Counted from the stretch's first letter, positions 36,913 to 45,851 are shown. The stretch: 64,000 nt of DNA from Gabonibacter massiliensis (GCA_001487125.1 LN913013.1:992001-1056000); one strand, 5' to 3'. Program-made: numbers and translations. Notes: generated from the sequence alone by a model not told the origin.

Positions 36913-38418
36913 CTATCCGCAATAGAAATAACGATTGACCAATTCTATGATTTTCTCGGAATGCTCTCCTATGTCCCGACGCAATGTCCGGTCATTATAT
37001 TTTCTCAGCATTTCGATGGTTCCATCGATCAAACGAGGAGTAAACACGCCATATTCCTCAAATACAGCCCGTTGTTTCTGCAAGAAATCAGCAGACTCGG
37101 CACAAGAGGTCGGCAATTGACTCAACCGGGCGACAACGCCTTTATTCGTTTCATCGAATATATTTACATCCACATAGCGTTCTTTTGCATAATCCAATCC
37201 GTTCTCCATCTCAAAACCATGACGGGCCGCCACGGCCAAACCGGCCAACAGCAGATATATATCTGCCGAGCCGTCCGGACAACGAAACTCCACCGTCTGT
37301 TTCACGCTATGATCCGCATGGGACACCTTTTCCAAAGGATTAGCATCCTTTACCATTTCATTCGCTCCGGTTGTCCACCCCAAAGGCACACGAACCAGTA
37401 CCGAGCGATTCCGGTCCCCCCAACAAACAGTAGTCGGGGCTTCCTGATGGGGCACCAACCGAAAATAAGAGGTCGGATTCGTATTTCCGAATGCCGTCAA
37501 AGAAGGAGCTAAATCCAAGTAACCGGCAATGGCTTTTAAAGCATTATCGGTCAACACCCCGTCTTGAATCATCTGATTTTTTCCCTCCTTCATCAAACGG
37601 GTATGAATATGCAATCCGCTCCCTGCCTTACCGACCGTAATCTTAGGGGCAAATGTCAAGTCCACCCCATATTGATAAGCCAATGTCCTCAATATCCATT
37701 TGGCAATCATCAATTGATCCGCGGCATCCTCCAAAGTCGTCGGCAGAAACTCTATTTCGTTCTGTTCATACATCAAATCATCTTTCGTGAAATTTCCTAC
37801 CTCCGAGTGACCATATTTAATCAAACCTCCGGTTTCGGCGATATATTTCATCGCCAACACCCGCAGCTCCTGCCCTTTATTGAAAGGGGTCGATTCGTGA
37901 TATCCTTTCTGATCCGAAGCCCAAAAAAGCTCTTCTTTATTACTCACTACATAATATTCCAATTCTCCCATCACCTCGAACTCCATTCCCGTAACCTCCT
38001 TAAGGGCTTCATGCGCCTTTCTCAAGGTATATTCCGGCGACATCTCCAACGGTTTTCCGTCTTTCGTGTAAAAGCTGCAAAGAATATCAATAGCAGGGAC
38101 CTCACTAAACGGGTTATAAAAAGCGGTTCTATAACGAGGCACCACGTACAGATCGCTCGCTCCAGCTTCTATATAAGGGAAAAGACTGGAACCGTCCACC
38201 CGTTCACCACAGCTCAAAATACCATCCAAATGTTCCAGACTGTTTATTATAAAATTCAATGTTTTCAAACGGCCATCAGCTCCCGGATACCTTAAATTAA
38301 GCATTTTAATATCATTCTCTATGATATAACGAATAATATCGGCCTTTGTAAACTCTTTGGGAATTTTTCCTAAAAATCGCACTAACGGATCGGGGTTCAA
38401 AGCAAATGCTGGAATCAT
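36913..38418 (-). CDS. glnA: Glutamine synthetase family protein
   Basis: This 501-residue protein shows the glutamine synthetase core: MGELEYYV (metal-binding glutamate), the GSGLHIHTRL segment near 262-271, and NPTSYFRLVP ... NRSVLVRVP near 310-340. It condenses glutamate with ammonia. The length and the HPDxP-less N-terminus fit the GlnA type common in Bacteroidota (about 500 residues), and relatives include gamma-glutamyl-amine synthetases, so substrate is not certain from sequence. No GlnB or regulator gene is adjacent. Confidence 0.9.
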   Translation of the reverse strand: MIPAFALNPDPLVRFLGKIPKEFTKADIIRYIIENDIKMLNLRYPGADGRLKTLNFIINSLEHLDGILSCGERVDGSSLFPYIEAGASDLYVVPRYRTAFYNPFSEVPAIDILCSFYTKDGKPLEMSPEYTLRKAHEALKEVTGMEFEVMGELEYYVVSNKEELFWASDQKGYHESTPFNKGQELRVLAMKYIAETGGLIKYGHSEVGNFTKDDLMYEQNEIEFLPTTLEDAADQLMIAKWILRTLAYQYGVDLTFAPKITVGKAGSGLHIHTRLMKEGKNQMIQDGVLTDNALKAIAGYLDLAPSLTAFGNTNPTSYFRLVPHQEAPTTVCWGDRNRSVLVRVPLGWTTGANEMVKDANPLEKVSHADHSVKQTVEFRCPDGSADIYLLLAGLAVAARHGFEMENGLDYAKERYVDVNIFDETNKGVVARLSQLPTSCAESADFLQKQRAVFEEYGVFTPRLIDGTIEMLRKYNDRTLRRDIGEHSEKIIELVNRYFYCG

Positions 38419-38544
38419 AACGCTGCTATTTAGTGAATATTTATAAACTTTCCCCGTAAAAATAAAAAAAAGTTACCACAATCGGTCACAACAGGTCAAA
38501 ATATTACTCTAAAAAGCTCGAACTCACTCCGACAAACATAAAAA

Positions 38545-38988
38545 TCAAGCACCGAAATAAGGGATATCAGCCAATAACCGGAACGCTCTGCTTTCCGTCA
38601 TTTCACCACAATAAAGCTCACACCCGTTCGTGATGGCCACAAAGCGAGCCTCAACGGAAAGATTATAACGAAAAGCCTGATCGAAAACCACTTGTGAAAG
38701 AGATACAGTCGGTGCCTTACACTCCACGATCAAATAGGGCTCTCCTTGCCGATCATAACAAACGATATCAAATCGTTGTTTTAATCCGCAAACCGCCACC
38801 TCTTTTTCCACGGCGATCAATCGTACGGGAAATTCCCGGTAAGCCACCAGAAAATGAATGAAGTGCTGCCTCACCCACTCCTCAGGAGTCAAAACGACAT
38901 ACCGTTTGCGAACGATATCAAAAATCAGCATCTGACCTTGCTGTTTTTTCACCTTATAATCGAATGCAGGCAGGCACAGTTCTTTCAT
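38545..38988 (-). CDS. Small HsdR_N-type nuclease-domain protein
   Basis: This 147-residue protein is the lone N-terminal domain of type I restriction HsdR subunits. It keeps the nuclease-like core: RFDIVCYDRQGEPYLIVECKAP, an Asp and an ExK motif about 15 residues apart, followed by QAFRYNLSVEARFVAITNGCEL. No helicase domain, methylase or specificity gene is nearby, so it is not part of a type I system here. Such orphan proteins are common next to housekeeping genes in Bacteroidota, with unknown function. Gaps to glnA and queA are 126 bp and 29 bp. Confidence 0.8.
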   Translation of the reverse strand: MKELCLPAFDYKVKKQQGQMLIFDIVRKRYVVLTPEEWVRQHFIHFLVAYREFPVRLIAVEKEVAVCGLKQRFDIVCYDRQGEPYLIVECKAPTVSLSQVVFDQAFRYNLSVEARFVAITNGCELYCGEMTESRAFRLLADIPYFGA

Positions 38989-39017
38989 CGGATAATATTA
39001 TGACAAATCACGCAAAT

Positions 39018-40232
39018 TTACTTTTTTATCTTTAAAAAACTACTATCTCCATAACTGAGAAAACGGAAATCATGTTCCAAGGCATACCGATATATTTTTT
39101 TCCAATCTTCCCCGATGGCCGCAGCGACCAAAAGCAATAACGTACTCTGCGGCTGATGGAAATTAGTAAACATGGCGGAAATCACCCTGAACCGGTAACC
39201 GGGCACAATGATGATTGTTGTCTGCGCCTTTAACATTTCAGCATCCCGTTCTTTATACCATTGCAACAAAGAGGCCATAGCCTCCCGCAAAGTATAATGC
39301 CGGGGTAAAGTATAAGCTTCCCACTGTTCCAACAAATTAAAATCGTTATCACCTTCCAATCGCTTTACACCCATCCAGTACAAACTTTCCAATGAACGGA
39401 CAGAAGTTGTCCCGACAGCAATAATATGATCCGGACACTCGTAAAGATGCTCAATCAATTCCCGTTGTACGACAATGTGTTCCGTATGCATGGCGTGCTC
39501 CCCGATGGTCTCGCTTTTCACGGGCTTAAAGGTTCCGGCTCCCACATGAAGCGTCAATTCCCCCATCATTGTTCCTTTTGCCCGTAATCGATCCAGCACA
39601 GATAGGCTAAAATGCAATCCCGCCGTCGGTGCCGCGACGGAACCTTCGTTTTTAGAATAGACGGTCTGGTAACGAATCTTATCGTTCTCTTCCGAATCCC
39701 GGTTCAAATAGGGAGGAATAGGAATTTTACCGCAATGTTCCAATACCTCGCTGAAACTAATCGGACTATCCCACTCGAAACGAACAATCATATCATTTCC
39801 CTCCTGCTTCATTCGGGTTGCTCTCAATTGTCCCTCGATTCCTTCCCAATGGTAAGGACATACGATGGTTCCTTCCTTCCATTTCTTCAGATTCCCGACC
39901 ATACACTTCCATTCACAACTCTTCACAGCCGCAAAGTTCCGGACATAATCAGCCGGCAAGTAAGGTTCTAAACAAAATACCTCGATGGCAGCACCGGTTA
40001 CTTTCTGAAACAGAATACGGGCATAAATAACTTTAGTATTGTTAAAGATCAGAGTCTGTCCGGCATTCAGCATATCAGGCACCTCATAAAAGCGACGTTC
40101 ACGGATTTCCTCCTCCTCGTATATCAACAACTTAGAGGCATCCCGATTCTCCAATGGAAATTTGGCAATCCGTTCGTCAGGCAGATCATACGTATATTCT
40201 TCTATGCGAATACCCTTTAACTCTTCTAACAT
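39018..40232 (-). CDS. queA: tRNA preQ1(34) S-adenosylmethionine ribosyltransferase-isomerase QueA
   Basis: This 404-residue protein has the QueA signatures: FNNTKVIYARI near 62, GSVAAPTAGLHF near 196, TNFHQPQSTLLLLVAA near 359 and YALEHDFRFLSYGDSSFL at the C-terminus. QueA transfers the ribose part of SAM onto preQ1 in tRNA on the way to queuosine. It is about 50-60 residues longer than the classical E. coli enzyme (near 350-356), as in the longer Bacteroidota class. It is divergent from the AMP nucleosidase gene, 87 bp away. Confidence 0.93.
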   Translation of the reverse strand: MLEELKGIRIEEYTYDLPDERIAKFPLENRDASKLLIYEEEEIRERRFYEVPDMLNAGQTLIFNNTKVIYARILFQKVTGAAIEVFCLEPYLPADYVRNFAAVKSCEWKCMVGNLKKWKEGTIVCPYHWEGIEGQLRATRMKQEGNDMIVRFEWDSPISFSEVLEHCGKIPIPPYLNRDSEENDKIRYQTVYSKNEGSVAAPTAGLHFSLSVLDRLRAKGTMMGELTLHVGAGTFKPVKSETIGEHAMHTEHIVVQRELIEHLYECPDHIIAVGTTSVRSLESLYWMGVKRLEGDNDFNLLEQWEAYTLPRHYTLREAMASLLQWYKERDAEMLKAQTTIIIVPGYRFRVISAMFTNFHQPQSTLLLLVAAAIGEDWKKIYRYALEHDFRFLSYGDSSFLKIKK

Positions 40233-40293
40233 ACTTTCAAATTTTCAGACGAAAATTTTCTTCGTCCATAATATTGTTTTAATTTTGAAGGGA

Positions 40294-40301
40294 CAAAGAT
40301 A
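40294..40301 (-). promoter_or_regulatory. Putative -7 box (TATCTTTG) for queA
   Basis: Minus-strand octamer matching TAnnTTTG, 62 bp before the queA start codon. The nearest TTTG box is 25 nt away, wider than usual. Confidence 0.4.
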
Positions 40302-40319
40302 ATCTGAAAATCCGAGAAT

Positions 40320-41090
40320 GTGAAAACAAAAAAAGATATCGTTGAAGACTGGTTACCCCGTTACACGGGACGTCCTTTAGAAGAGTTTTCGAAACACATC
40401 ATACTGACTAATTTCGATTATTATTTGGAACTTTTTTCAGAAAAATTTCAAACACCAATCGTCGGTATAGACAAAAACATGCCTAATGTTTCCAGCAATG
40501 GAATCACCATGATCAACTTCGGAATGGGAAGCGCTAATGCCGCAACCATTTTGGATTTATTGTCCGCCATAGAACCGGAGGCGGTTCTTTTCTTGGGAAA
40601 ATGCGGCGGCCTCAAGACCAAGCACCTCGTGGGGGACTATATCCTGCCGATTGCCGCCATCAAAGGAGAGGGTACCTCCAACGACTACCTGCCGAGAGAA
40701 GTCCCCTCTCTTCCGGCCTTTAGTATACAAAAAGCCTGCTCGAAAGCGATCACCAAAAATCAAAGAAGCTATTACACGGGAGTCGTATACACGACCAACC
40801 GGCGGGTATGGGAGTTCGACGACCGTTTTAAAGAGTATTTGATTACCACTCGTGCCTTAGCCATCGATATGGAAACGGCAACTATTTTTACCGTGGGTTT
40901 TGCAAACCGGATACCCACGGGAGCTCTTCTTTTGATCTCAGACCGCCCCATGATTTCAGACGGTATCAAAACAACGGCCTCAGACAAGATGGTAACTCAG
41001 AATTTCGTTCGGCAACATCTCGATATCGGTCTTGAAACGATGAATGATATCAAAGATAAAAATTATTCCATGAGGCATCTCATATTTTAA
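40320..41090 (+). CDS. amn: AMP nucleosidase, short Bacteroidota type
   Basis: This 256-residue protein has a nucleoside-phosphorylase fold: MINFGMGSANAATILDLL near 62, FLGKCGGLK near 92, GVVYTTNRRVWEF near 155, and the purine-site DMETATIF near 183 followed by LLISDRPM. It cleaves AMP to adenine and ribose-5-phosphate. It lacks the extra N-terminal domain of the long E. coli Amn (484 residues). The start is GTG at 40320; the ATG two bases upstream would meet a stop at once. Confidence 0.9.
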   Translation: MKTKKDIVEDWLPRYTGRPLEEFSKHIILTNFDYYLELFSEKFQTPIVGIDKNMPNVSSNGITMINFGMGSANAATILDLLSAIEPEAVLFLGKCGGLKTKHLVGDYILPIAAIKGEGTSNDYLPREVPSLPAFSIQKACSKAITKNQRSYYTGVVYTTNRRVWEFDDRFKEYLITTRALAIDMETATIFTVGFANRIPTGALLLISDRPMISDGIKTTASDKMVTQNFVRQHLDIGLETMNDIKDKNYSMRHLIF

Positions 41091-41125
41091 ATTAATATCG
41101 TATTTTCGTTGCAAAAATAAGGATT

Positions 41126-41581
41126 ATGGGGAGGTTTTTCATTTATATATTGACAGGAATCATCTTGATCTGCTCTTGTAATAACAAGGAGAGAAAACAA
41201 ACGGATGAAAACACGATTTCAAATTCAATCACCACTCTACACACGGACTCGGTTCAAGGCACGGATACTCTTGCCAAAGTTCAAATAGAAGATCCACACT
41301 TCAATTTCGGAGAGATTCAGAAAGGAGAAATTGTCACGCACACTTTTAAGATCAAAAACACGGGTACGAAGAATCTGCTCATCACCCATACGGAAAGCAG
41401 TTGCGGATGTACTATTCCTAAATACGATAAGAAACCTATTCCCCCGGGCGGAGAAGGAAAAATCGAGGTTGAATTCAACTCTTCCGGTCGAATGGGCAAA
41501 CAATACAAAGTTATTCATATCTTTGCAAACATTCCGGAAAAAAGTTTTACTTTAAAAATAACGGCAAATATTAAAAATTAA
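41126..41581 (+). CDS. DUF1573 lipoprotein
   Basis: This 151-residue protein has a signal with lipobox near Cys18 and a single DUF1573 domain from about 55: FNFGEIQKGEIVTHTFKIKNTG, SSCGCT (Cys pair) and PPGGEGKIEVEF. The fold is Ig-like, with Cys-x-Cys that may bind metal or redox partners. Function is unknown. It lies 16 bp before yajC and may be cotranscribed with it. Confidence 0.88.
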   Translation: MGRFFIYILTGIILICSCNNKERKQTDENTISNSITTLHTDSVQGTDTLAKVQIEDPHFNFGEIQKGEIVTHTFKIKNTGTKNLLITHTESSCGCTIPKYDKKPIPPGGEGKIEVEFNSSGRMGKQYKVIHIFANIPEKSFTLKITANIKN

Positions 41582-41597
41582 TACAAAACAGTAAACT

Positions 41598-41915
41598 ATG
41601 AACACAATTTTCATGTTAACATTACAAGCGCAAGCGACTCAAGGCGGTGGTATGATGTCATTCTTACCTTTAATCCTGATTGTTATCGTTTTTTGGTTCT
41701 TTATGATCAGACCGCAAATGAAGAGACAAAAAGAACTCAGAAAATATAGAGAATCTTTACAAAAAGGAGATAAAGTAATGACTACGGGGGGGATTTTCGG
41801 TAAGATTGTTGAGATCAACGATTTTACGGTTATCATCGAGGTTGAAAGCCAGGCAAGATTAAAAGTAAGCAAAGAAGCCATTGTTAAGGACATGACGGAT
41901 GTTCCGGCCAAATAA
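41598..41915 (+). CDS. yajC: Preprotein translocase subunit YajC
   Basis: This 105-residue protein has a single N-terminal helix (about 18-38) ending in FFMIRPQMKRQKELRKYRESL and a small domain with KGDKVMTTGGIFGKI, the YajC core. YajC joins SecD-SecF in the holotranslocon. In this window it follows a DUF1573 gene, and SecDF is elsewhere. Length is typical. Confidence 0.95.
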   Translation: MNTIFMLTLQAQATQGGGMMSFLPLILIVIVFWFFMIRPQMKRQKELRKYRESLQKGDKVMTTGGIFGKIVEINDFTVIIEVESQARLKVSKEAIVKDMTDVPAK

Positions 41916-41921
41916 AAACAA

Positions 41922-41929
41922 TATTTTTG
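41922..41929 (+). promoter_or_regulatory. Putative -7 box (TATTTTTG) for the cdaR-like gene and coaE
   Basis: Matches TAnnTTTG, 69 bp before the start of the next gene. No clear upstream partner box. Confidence 0.4.
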
Positions 41930-41937
41930 CAGATTTC

Positions 41938-41991
41938 AGATTAAGTGATCAGGTGATTTCCGAATCACTTAATCTTTGAATCACTTAATCT
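41938..41991. repeat. Inverted and direct ATTAAGTGAT repeats before the cdaR-like gene
   Basis: AGATTAAGTGAT (41938-41949) is inverted as ATCACTTAATCT at 41964-41975 and repeated directly at 41980-41991, just before the start codon at 41998. A 12-bp stem with a 14-nt loop is possible. It belongs to the GATT-type intergenic family and sits inside the likely leader. Confidence 0.7.
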
Positions 41992-41997
41992 CTGAAT

Positions 41998-43008
41998 ATG
42001 CGTGATTTATCCGGTAGAATCGGTCATTTGTTTAAAGAACGGAAGCGTTTGCATTTAAAACGCAATATCATTACTTATGGTATATGTCTCATCATTGCAA
42101 CAGTTTTATGGTTTTTAAACACGCTAAACAAAGAGTATGCGACACAAATCACATACCCCATAAGATATACGGATTTACCCAAGGGTAAATTACTTGTTTC
42201 CGAACTGCCTCAAGAGATGACGTTGGAAATCAGGGCTCACGGGTTTGCCCTGTTACGCTATAAAATAGGGACCTCTTTCCTACCTATCGTTTTCAACGTG
42301 AACAGTTACAGCAACGGCATACTCGATAAGAAAGACATGCTGGATTATACCCTGAATACGATAGACATCAAGGACAGAATCGCCGCTCAACTAAACTCGG
42401 ATATCAAACTATTGAACATCACTCCGGAGACCATACATTTTCAATTCTCAAGATTCGAAAGTAAGGTCGTCCCCGTACAACCTCGTGTTGAATATACACT
42501 GAAAAAACAATACATGCTAAAAAATCCGATATCCGTGACACCCGATAAATTAACAATTAGCGGGCCGGCTTCCGTTATCGATACGATTCAGACCGTATGC
42601 ACCCTTCCCGTCCGACTTAAAGATTTATCCAAAGATATTACGAAAAATGTCTCATTCGAAGACATCCACGGTGTTCAGATAGATGACAATAATGCTAAAA
42701 TTCTGATCGAAGTGGAACGTTTCACCGAGTCTAAAAAAAATGTGACGTTAACCGTAAAGAATTTACCCGATTCTTTACAAATGCGATTATTCCCCAGCGC
42801 CATAGACGTCACGTTCGACGTGGGGCTTAGCCGATACGATCAAGTCACGGATACGAGTTTCAGGTTCAGTGTGGATTATAAGCAGATCACTAAAAACACG
42901 ACGGCCTTAAACGTAACACTCGAGAAATATCCTCCCTATATTCAGAACCTCTCATTCTCGCCCGAACAGGTAGAATTTCTTATTGAAAAAAAATCAAATA
43001 AACGGTGA
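41998..43008 (+). CDS. YbbR-domain protein, CdaR-like
   Basis: This 336-residue protein has one transmembrane helix near 22-42 (GICLIIATVLWFLNTL) and then YbbR-type repeats of beta structure (FLPIVFNVNS, VTPDKLTISGPASVIDTIQTV, SAIDVTFDVGLS). In Firmicutes, CdaR-type YbbR proteins regulate diadenylate cyclase CdaA, whose gene usually precedes them; none is adjacent here, so that role is not supported locally. It overlaps coaE by 4 bp, showing translational coupling. Confidence 0.8.
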   Translation: MRDLSGRIGHLFKERKRLHLKRNIITYGICLIIATVLWFLNTLNKEYATQITYPIRYTDLPKGKLLVSELPQEMTLEIRAHGFALLRYKIGTSFLPIVFNVNSYSNGILDKKDMLDYTLNTIDIKDRIAAQLNSDIKLLNITPETIHFQFSRFESKVVPVQPRVEYTLKKQYMLKNPISVTPDKLTISGPASVIDTIQTVCTLPVRLKDLSKDITKNVSFEDIHGVQIDDNNAKILIEVERFTESKKNVTLTVKNLPDSLQMRLFPSAIDVTFDVGLSRYDQVTDTSFRFSVDYKQITKNTTALNVTLEKYPPYIQNLSFSPEQVEFLIEKKSNKR

Positions 43009-43589
43009 TGATAAAAATCGGTCTGACAGGAGGGATCGGTAGCGGCAAAACAACCGTATCCCGCATCTTCCAAGCTCTTGGTTATCCAGTATACATCAGC
43101 GATACAAGAGCTTCATGGTTAATCAATCACCGCCATGAAATAAAAAGAGACTTGATCGCACTTTTCGGAGAATCTGTTTATCTGCCGACGGGAGAATTAG
43201 ATAAAAAAAAATTCGCTTCCCTCATATTCAATGACAAAAAAAGGATCGATCAAGTCAATAAAATCGTCCATCCGGTTGTGACGGAAGATTTTTTAGAATG
43301 GAGTGAATCCCAGAACACACCTTTTCTTTTTTTTGAATCGGCTATCCTTTTCGAAGCCGGATTAACTCCGCTTTTCGATCGCATAATCACCGTCACCGCA
43401 GATCGGGAGACCCGTATCTTACGGGCAATGAAGCGGGATGCGGTCAGCCGGGAAAAAATAATAGAACGTATCAACAATCAACTACCCGATAGGGAGAAAT
43501 GCCTACAATCCGACTTTGTTATCCATAATAACGATTCAGACTATCTTCTGGAGCAAATCATCGAAATCGTAAAAAAACTAAAAGCTTAA
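43005..43589 (+). CDS. coaE: Dephospho-CoA kinase
   Basis: This 194-residue P-loop kinase has GLTGGIGSGKTT at 6-17, the DTRASWLI region, and the HPVV ... FFESAILFEAGL segment typical of CoaE. It phosphorylates dephospho-CoA at the 3'-ribose hydroxyl in the last step of CoA synthesis. Its ATG overlaps the last four bases of the preceding gene, so it is expressed with it. Confidence 0.96.
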   Translation: MMIKIGLTGGIGSGKTTVSRIFQALGYPVYISDTRASWLINHRHEIKRDLIALFGESVYLPTGELDKKKFASLIFNDKKRIDQVNKIVHPVVTEDFLEWSESQNTPFLFFESAILFEAGLTPLFDRIITVTADRETRILRAMKRDAVSREKIIERINNQLPDREKCLQSDFVIHNNDSDYLLEQIIEIVKKLKA

Positions 43590-43619
43590 AATACCAGTCC
43601 CATTGTCCGGGAATCTTTA

Positions 43620-43627
43620 TATTTTTG
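43620..43627 (+). promoter_or_regulatory. Putative -7 box (TATTTTTG) for the DnaJ-type gene
   Basis: Matches TAnnTTTG, 63 bp before the start codon, in the gap after coaE. No clear partner box. Confidence 0.4.
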
Positions 43628-43689
43628 CAAGAAAAATACAATAGGTCGAAAGTTTCCTTAGAAAGAGACTTCATACAATATACGATATT

Positions 43690-44412
43690 ATGGGAAAATA
43701 CGGAAAATGGATAGGAGCGGGATTAGGATTCGCCATGGGCGGTCCTATCGGAGCGTTATTCGGTTTCTTTATCGGGTCGGCTTTTGATTCTCCGGCCGTC
43801 ATCCAAACGACACAAGAAGGTCCTACCACCTCCGGAAGAGGAGATTTCTTATGTAGTTTGGTCGTATTGGCTACCGCATTAATGAAAGCCGATGAAAAAA
43901 TCACACGTAACGAATTGGATTACGTGAAAACTTTCTTCAGAGAAAATTTCGGACCGGAAGGAGAACGGGAAGCTTTGGCCATGATCAAAGAGATCATGCA
44001 TAAAGAGATCAGAGTCGAACCCGTATGTATCCAGATTCGACAAAACATGAATATACACGCCCGGATTCAATTACTCTATTTTCTTTTCGGATTGGCCAAG
44101 GCCGATGGAAACGTATGTAACCGGGAAATCGGGTTATTGGATCGAATCGCCGATCTGTTGGGAGTAGATCCCACCACCTACCGATCCATCAAATCCATGT
44201 ATTATGACGATTTAAATTCAGCATATAGCATTTTAGGGGTCGATTCGTCTGCTGACAATGAAACGGTTAAAAAAGCTTACCGGAAAATGGCTATGGAAAA
44301 TCATCCGGATAAGGTAAGTTATTTGGGAGAAGACGTACGCAAGGCTGCAGAAAAAAAATTCACGGCCATCAACCAAGCGTATGAAAAAATAAAAAAACAA
44401 CGAGGTTTATAA
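43690..44412 (+). CDS. DjlA-like protein: glycine-rich helix, TerB-like and DnaJ domains
   Basis: This 240-residue protein begins with a glycine-rich helix (KWIGAGLGFAMGGPIGALFGFFIGSAFD), followed by a helical TerB-like domain (about 50-165, LMKADEKITRNELDYVKTFF and AKADGNVCNREIGLLDRIADLL) and a C-terminal DnaJ domain with the HPD tripeptide (MAMENHPDKVSYL near 220). DjlA-type co-chaperones stimulate DnaK ATPase at the membrane. No DnaK gene is adjacent. Confidence 0.88.
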   Translation: MGKYGKWIGAGLGFAMGGPIGALFGFFIGSAFDSPAVIQTTQEGPTTSGRGDFLCSLVVLATALMKADEKITRNELDYVKTFFRENFGPEGEREALAMIKEIMHKEIRVEPVCIQIRQNMNIHARIQLLYFLFGLAKADGNVCNREIGLLDRIADLLGVDPTTYRSIKSMYYDDLNSAYSILGVDSSADNETVKKAYRKMAMENHPDKVSYLGEDVRKAAEKKFTAINQAYEKIKKQRGL

Positions 44413-44501
44413 AACCACGCGAATATCATCCCTGATTATTATTTCGCCCTCTGCCTTTCGATTATATTTTGTTTTTACTTTTACTTTTAAACATTGATTC
44501 G

Positions 44502-44509
44502 TATTTTTG
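44502..44509 (+). promoter_or_regulatory. Putative -7 box (TATTTTTG) for the DUF5606 gene
   Basis: Matches TAnnTTTG, 35 bp before the start codon. The nearest upstream TTTG is 30 nt away, too far, so support is partial. Confidence 0.4.
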
Positions 44510-44543
44510 CAGTCTCATTTATAACACATCAAAAAAACAAAGT

Positions 44544-44951
44544 ATGTTAAAAGAGATTTTATCCATATCAGGTCAACCGGGTTTATACAAATTGATCAAC
44601 AACACCCCCAAGGCCCTTATTGTCGAATCGTTAATTGACGGTAAACGCTTTCCAGCTTATTCCAATGCCAAAATCATTGCTTTGGAGGATATTTCCATAT
44701 ACACTGAAGGTGAGGATATGCCGCTGAAAGAAGTATTCAAGCGCATTTACGAAAAAGAAAACGGAGGTCAGACCATCAGTCATAAAGAGTCTTCCGCCAA
44801 AATCACCGATTATATCGAATCCATCATTCCGGAATACGACAAAGATCGGGTATACGTTTCCGACATGAAAAAGATGTTACAATGGTACAATCTCTTGTTG
44901 GAAAAAAAGATCTTGCTATTTGACGAAGAGAAACAAGAAGAGAGTAAGTAA
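44544..44951 (+). CDS. DUF5606 family protein
   Basis: This 135-residue cytosolic protein starts MLKEILSISGQPGLYKLI and continues ALIVESLIDGKRFPAYSNAKI, LEDISIYTEGEDMPL, features of the DUF5606 family found in Bacteroidota. Function is unknown. I chose the ATG at 44544; the frame is open for 25 more codons upstream, but those give a hydrophobic stretch that overlaps the promoter-like box. It is followed by a strong inverted repeat that separates it from trmN6. Confidence 0.85.
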   Translation: MLKEILSISGQPGLYKLINNTPKALIVESLIDGKRFPAYSNAKIIALEDISIYTEGEDMPLKEVFKRIYEKENGGQTISHKESSAKITDYIESIIPEYDKDRVYVSDMKKMLQWYNLLLEKKILLFDEEKQEESK

Positions 44952-44960
44952 TTCCTCTCA

Positions 44961-45008
44961 AAAAGATGTTTAAAAAGAATTCACTAATCCACTTTTTAAA
45001 CATCTTTT
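44961..45008 (+). terminator. Inverted repeat after the DUF5606 gene
   Basis: A perfect 17-bp stem (AAAAGATGTTTAAAAAG with CTTTTTAAACATCTTTT) with a 14-nt loop begins 10 bp after the stop codon. No T-run follows, but the stem itself is long. It could also act in reverse, but no minus-strand gene is near. Confidence 0.65.
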
Positions 45009-45032
45009 CTACATAAAGTTTCAGCCAAAACT

Positions 45033-45740
45033 ATGGGCAACTCTTATTTCCAGTTCAAACAGTTTATCGTCCGTCAGGAAAAGTGTGCCATGAAAGTAGG
45101 TACGGATGGAGTTTTACTCGGAGCGTGGGCTGACATCCGAGATAAAAAACACATTCTCGATATCGGAACCGGAAGCGGATTAATCGCTCTTATGGCAGCT
45201 CAACGTAATCCGAAAACAAAAATCCATGCTATCGAAATCGATCCGGAGGCTTATTCTCAGGCAAAAGAAAATATCACCAGCAGTCCTTGGGCTGACCGTA
45301 TAGAGCTTTTTTTAGGAGCGATCCAACAATTCTCTCCCGAAAACGGCTACGACGCCATTCTATGCAATCCTCCGTTTTTTATCCGTTCCACACCGACCCC
45401 TTTTCCGGAACGAACTTTGGCAAGGCATTGCACAACCTTATCTCACGAAGATCTTTTCATTGCCGTACAAAAACTTTTACTCCCGGGAGGTTCCTTTCAT
45501 GTCATTCTCCCGGTAACGGAAGCAGAGAGTTTTATAGGGCACATTAAAACACAAAAATGGTTTGTTAACAAATTAACGAAGGTTTTACCTAATCCAGGTA
45601 AAGCCCCCAAACGTTTGCTTATGCAGATTTCCGACCGTGAAACCATTTACCAAGAAGACGTGTTAATTATTGAGACAGAAAGACATGTATACCATGAAAG
45701 TTACAAGAATCTGACCATGGATTTTTACCTGAACAGCTAA
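45033..45740 (+). CDS. trmN6: tRNA1(Val) adenine(37)-N6-methyltransferase
   Basis: This 235-residue SAM enzyme has the class I motif LDIGTGSGLIALMAAQ near 43-58, the acidic IEIDPEA near 70, and the N6-methyltransferase catalytic motif NPPFF near 112-116. The N-terminal part FKQFIVRQEKCAMKVGTDGVLLGAW is typical of TrmN6 (YfiC). It methylates A37 of tRNA1(Val). It stands alone between two inverted repeats. Confidence 0.9.
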   Translation: MGNSYFQFKQFIVRQEKCAMKVGTDGVLLGAWADIRDKKHILDIGTGSGLIALMAAQRNPKTKIHAIEIDPEAYSQAKENITSSPWADRIELFLGAIQQFSPENGYDAILCNPPFFIRSTPTPFPERTLARHCTTLSHEDLFIAVQKLLLPGGSFHVILPVTEAESFIGHIKTQKWFVNKLTKVLPNPGKAPKRLLMQISDRETIYQEDVLIIETERHVYHESYKNLTMDFYLNS

Positions 45741-45838
45741 TTATTTCATTTTAAATTATTTCACCTCTTCCCTCAGATTTAAATCTCTATACAGAAAAGA
45801 TTAACGAAGTGTTAACTATCCGATCCCTACCTTCATTT

Positions 45839-45846
45839 TATCTTTG
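45839..45846 (+). promoter_or_regulatory. Putative -7 box (TATCTTTG) upstream of ROK kinase leader
   Basis: Matches TAnnTTTG. No TTTG box at the usual distance. Transcription from here would cross the terminator hairpin at 45919-45955 before reaching the ROK kinase gene at 46008. Confidence 0.4.
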
Positions 45847-45851
45847 CAATG

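Noticed and set aside
38545-38988. Type I restriction-modification system
   Set aside because: Only the N-terminal HsdR domain is present; no helicase, methylase or specificity gene within the window.
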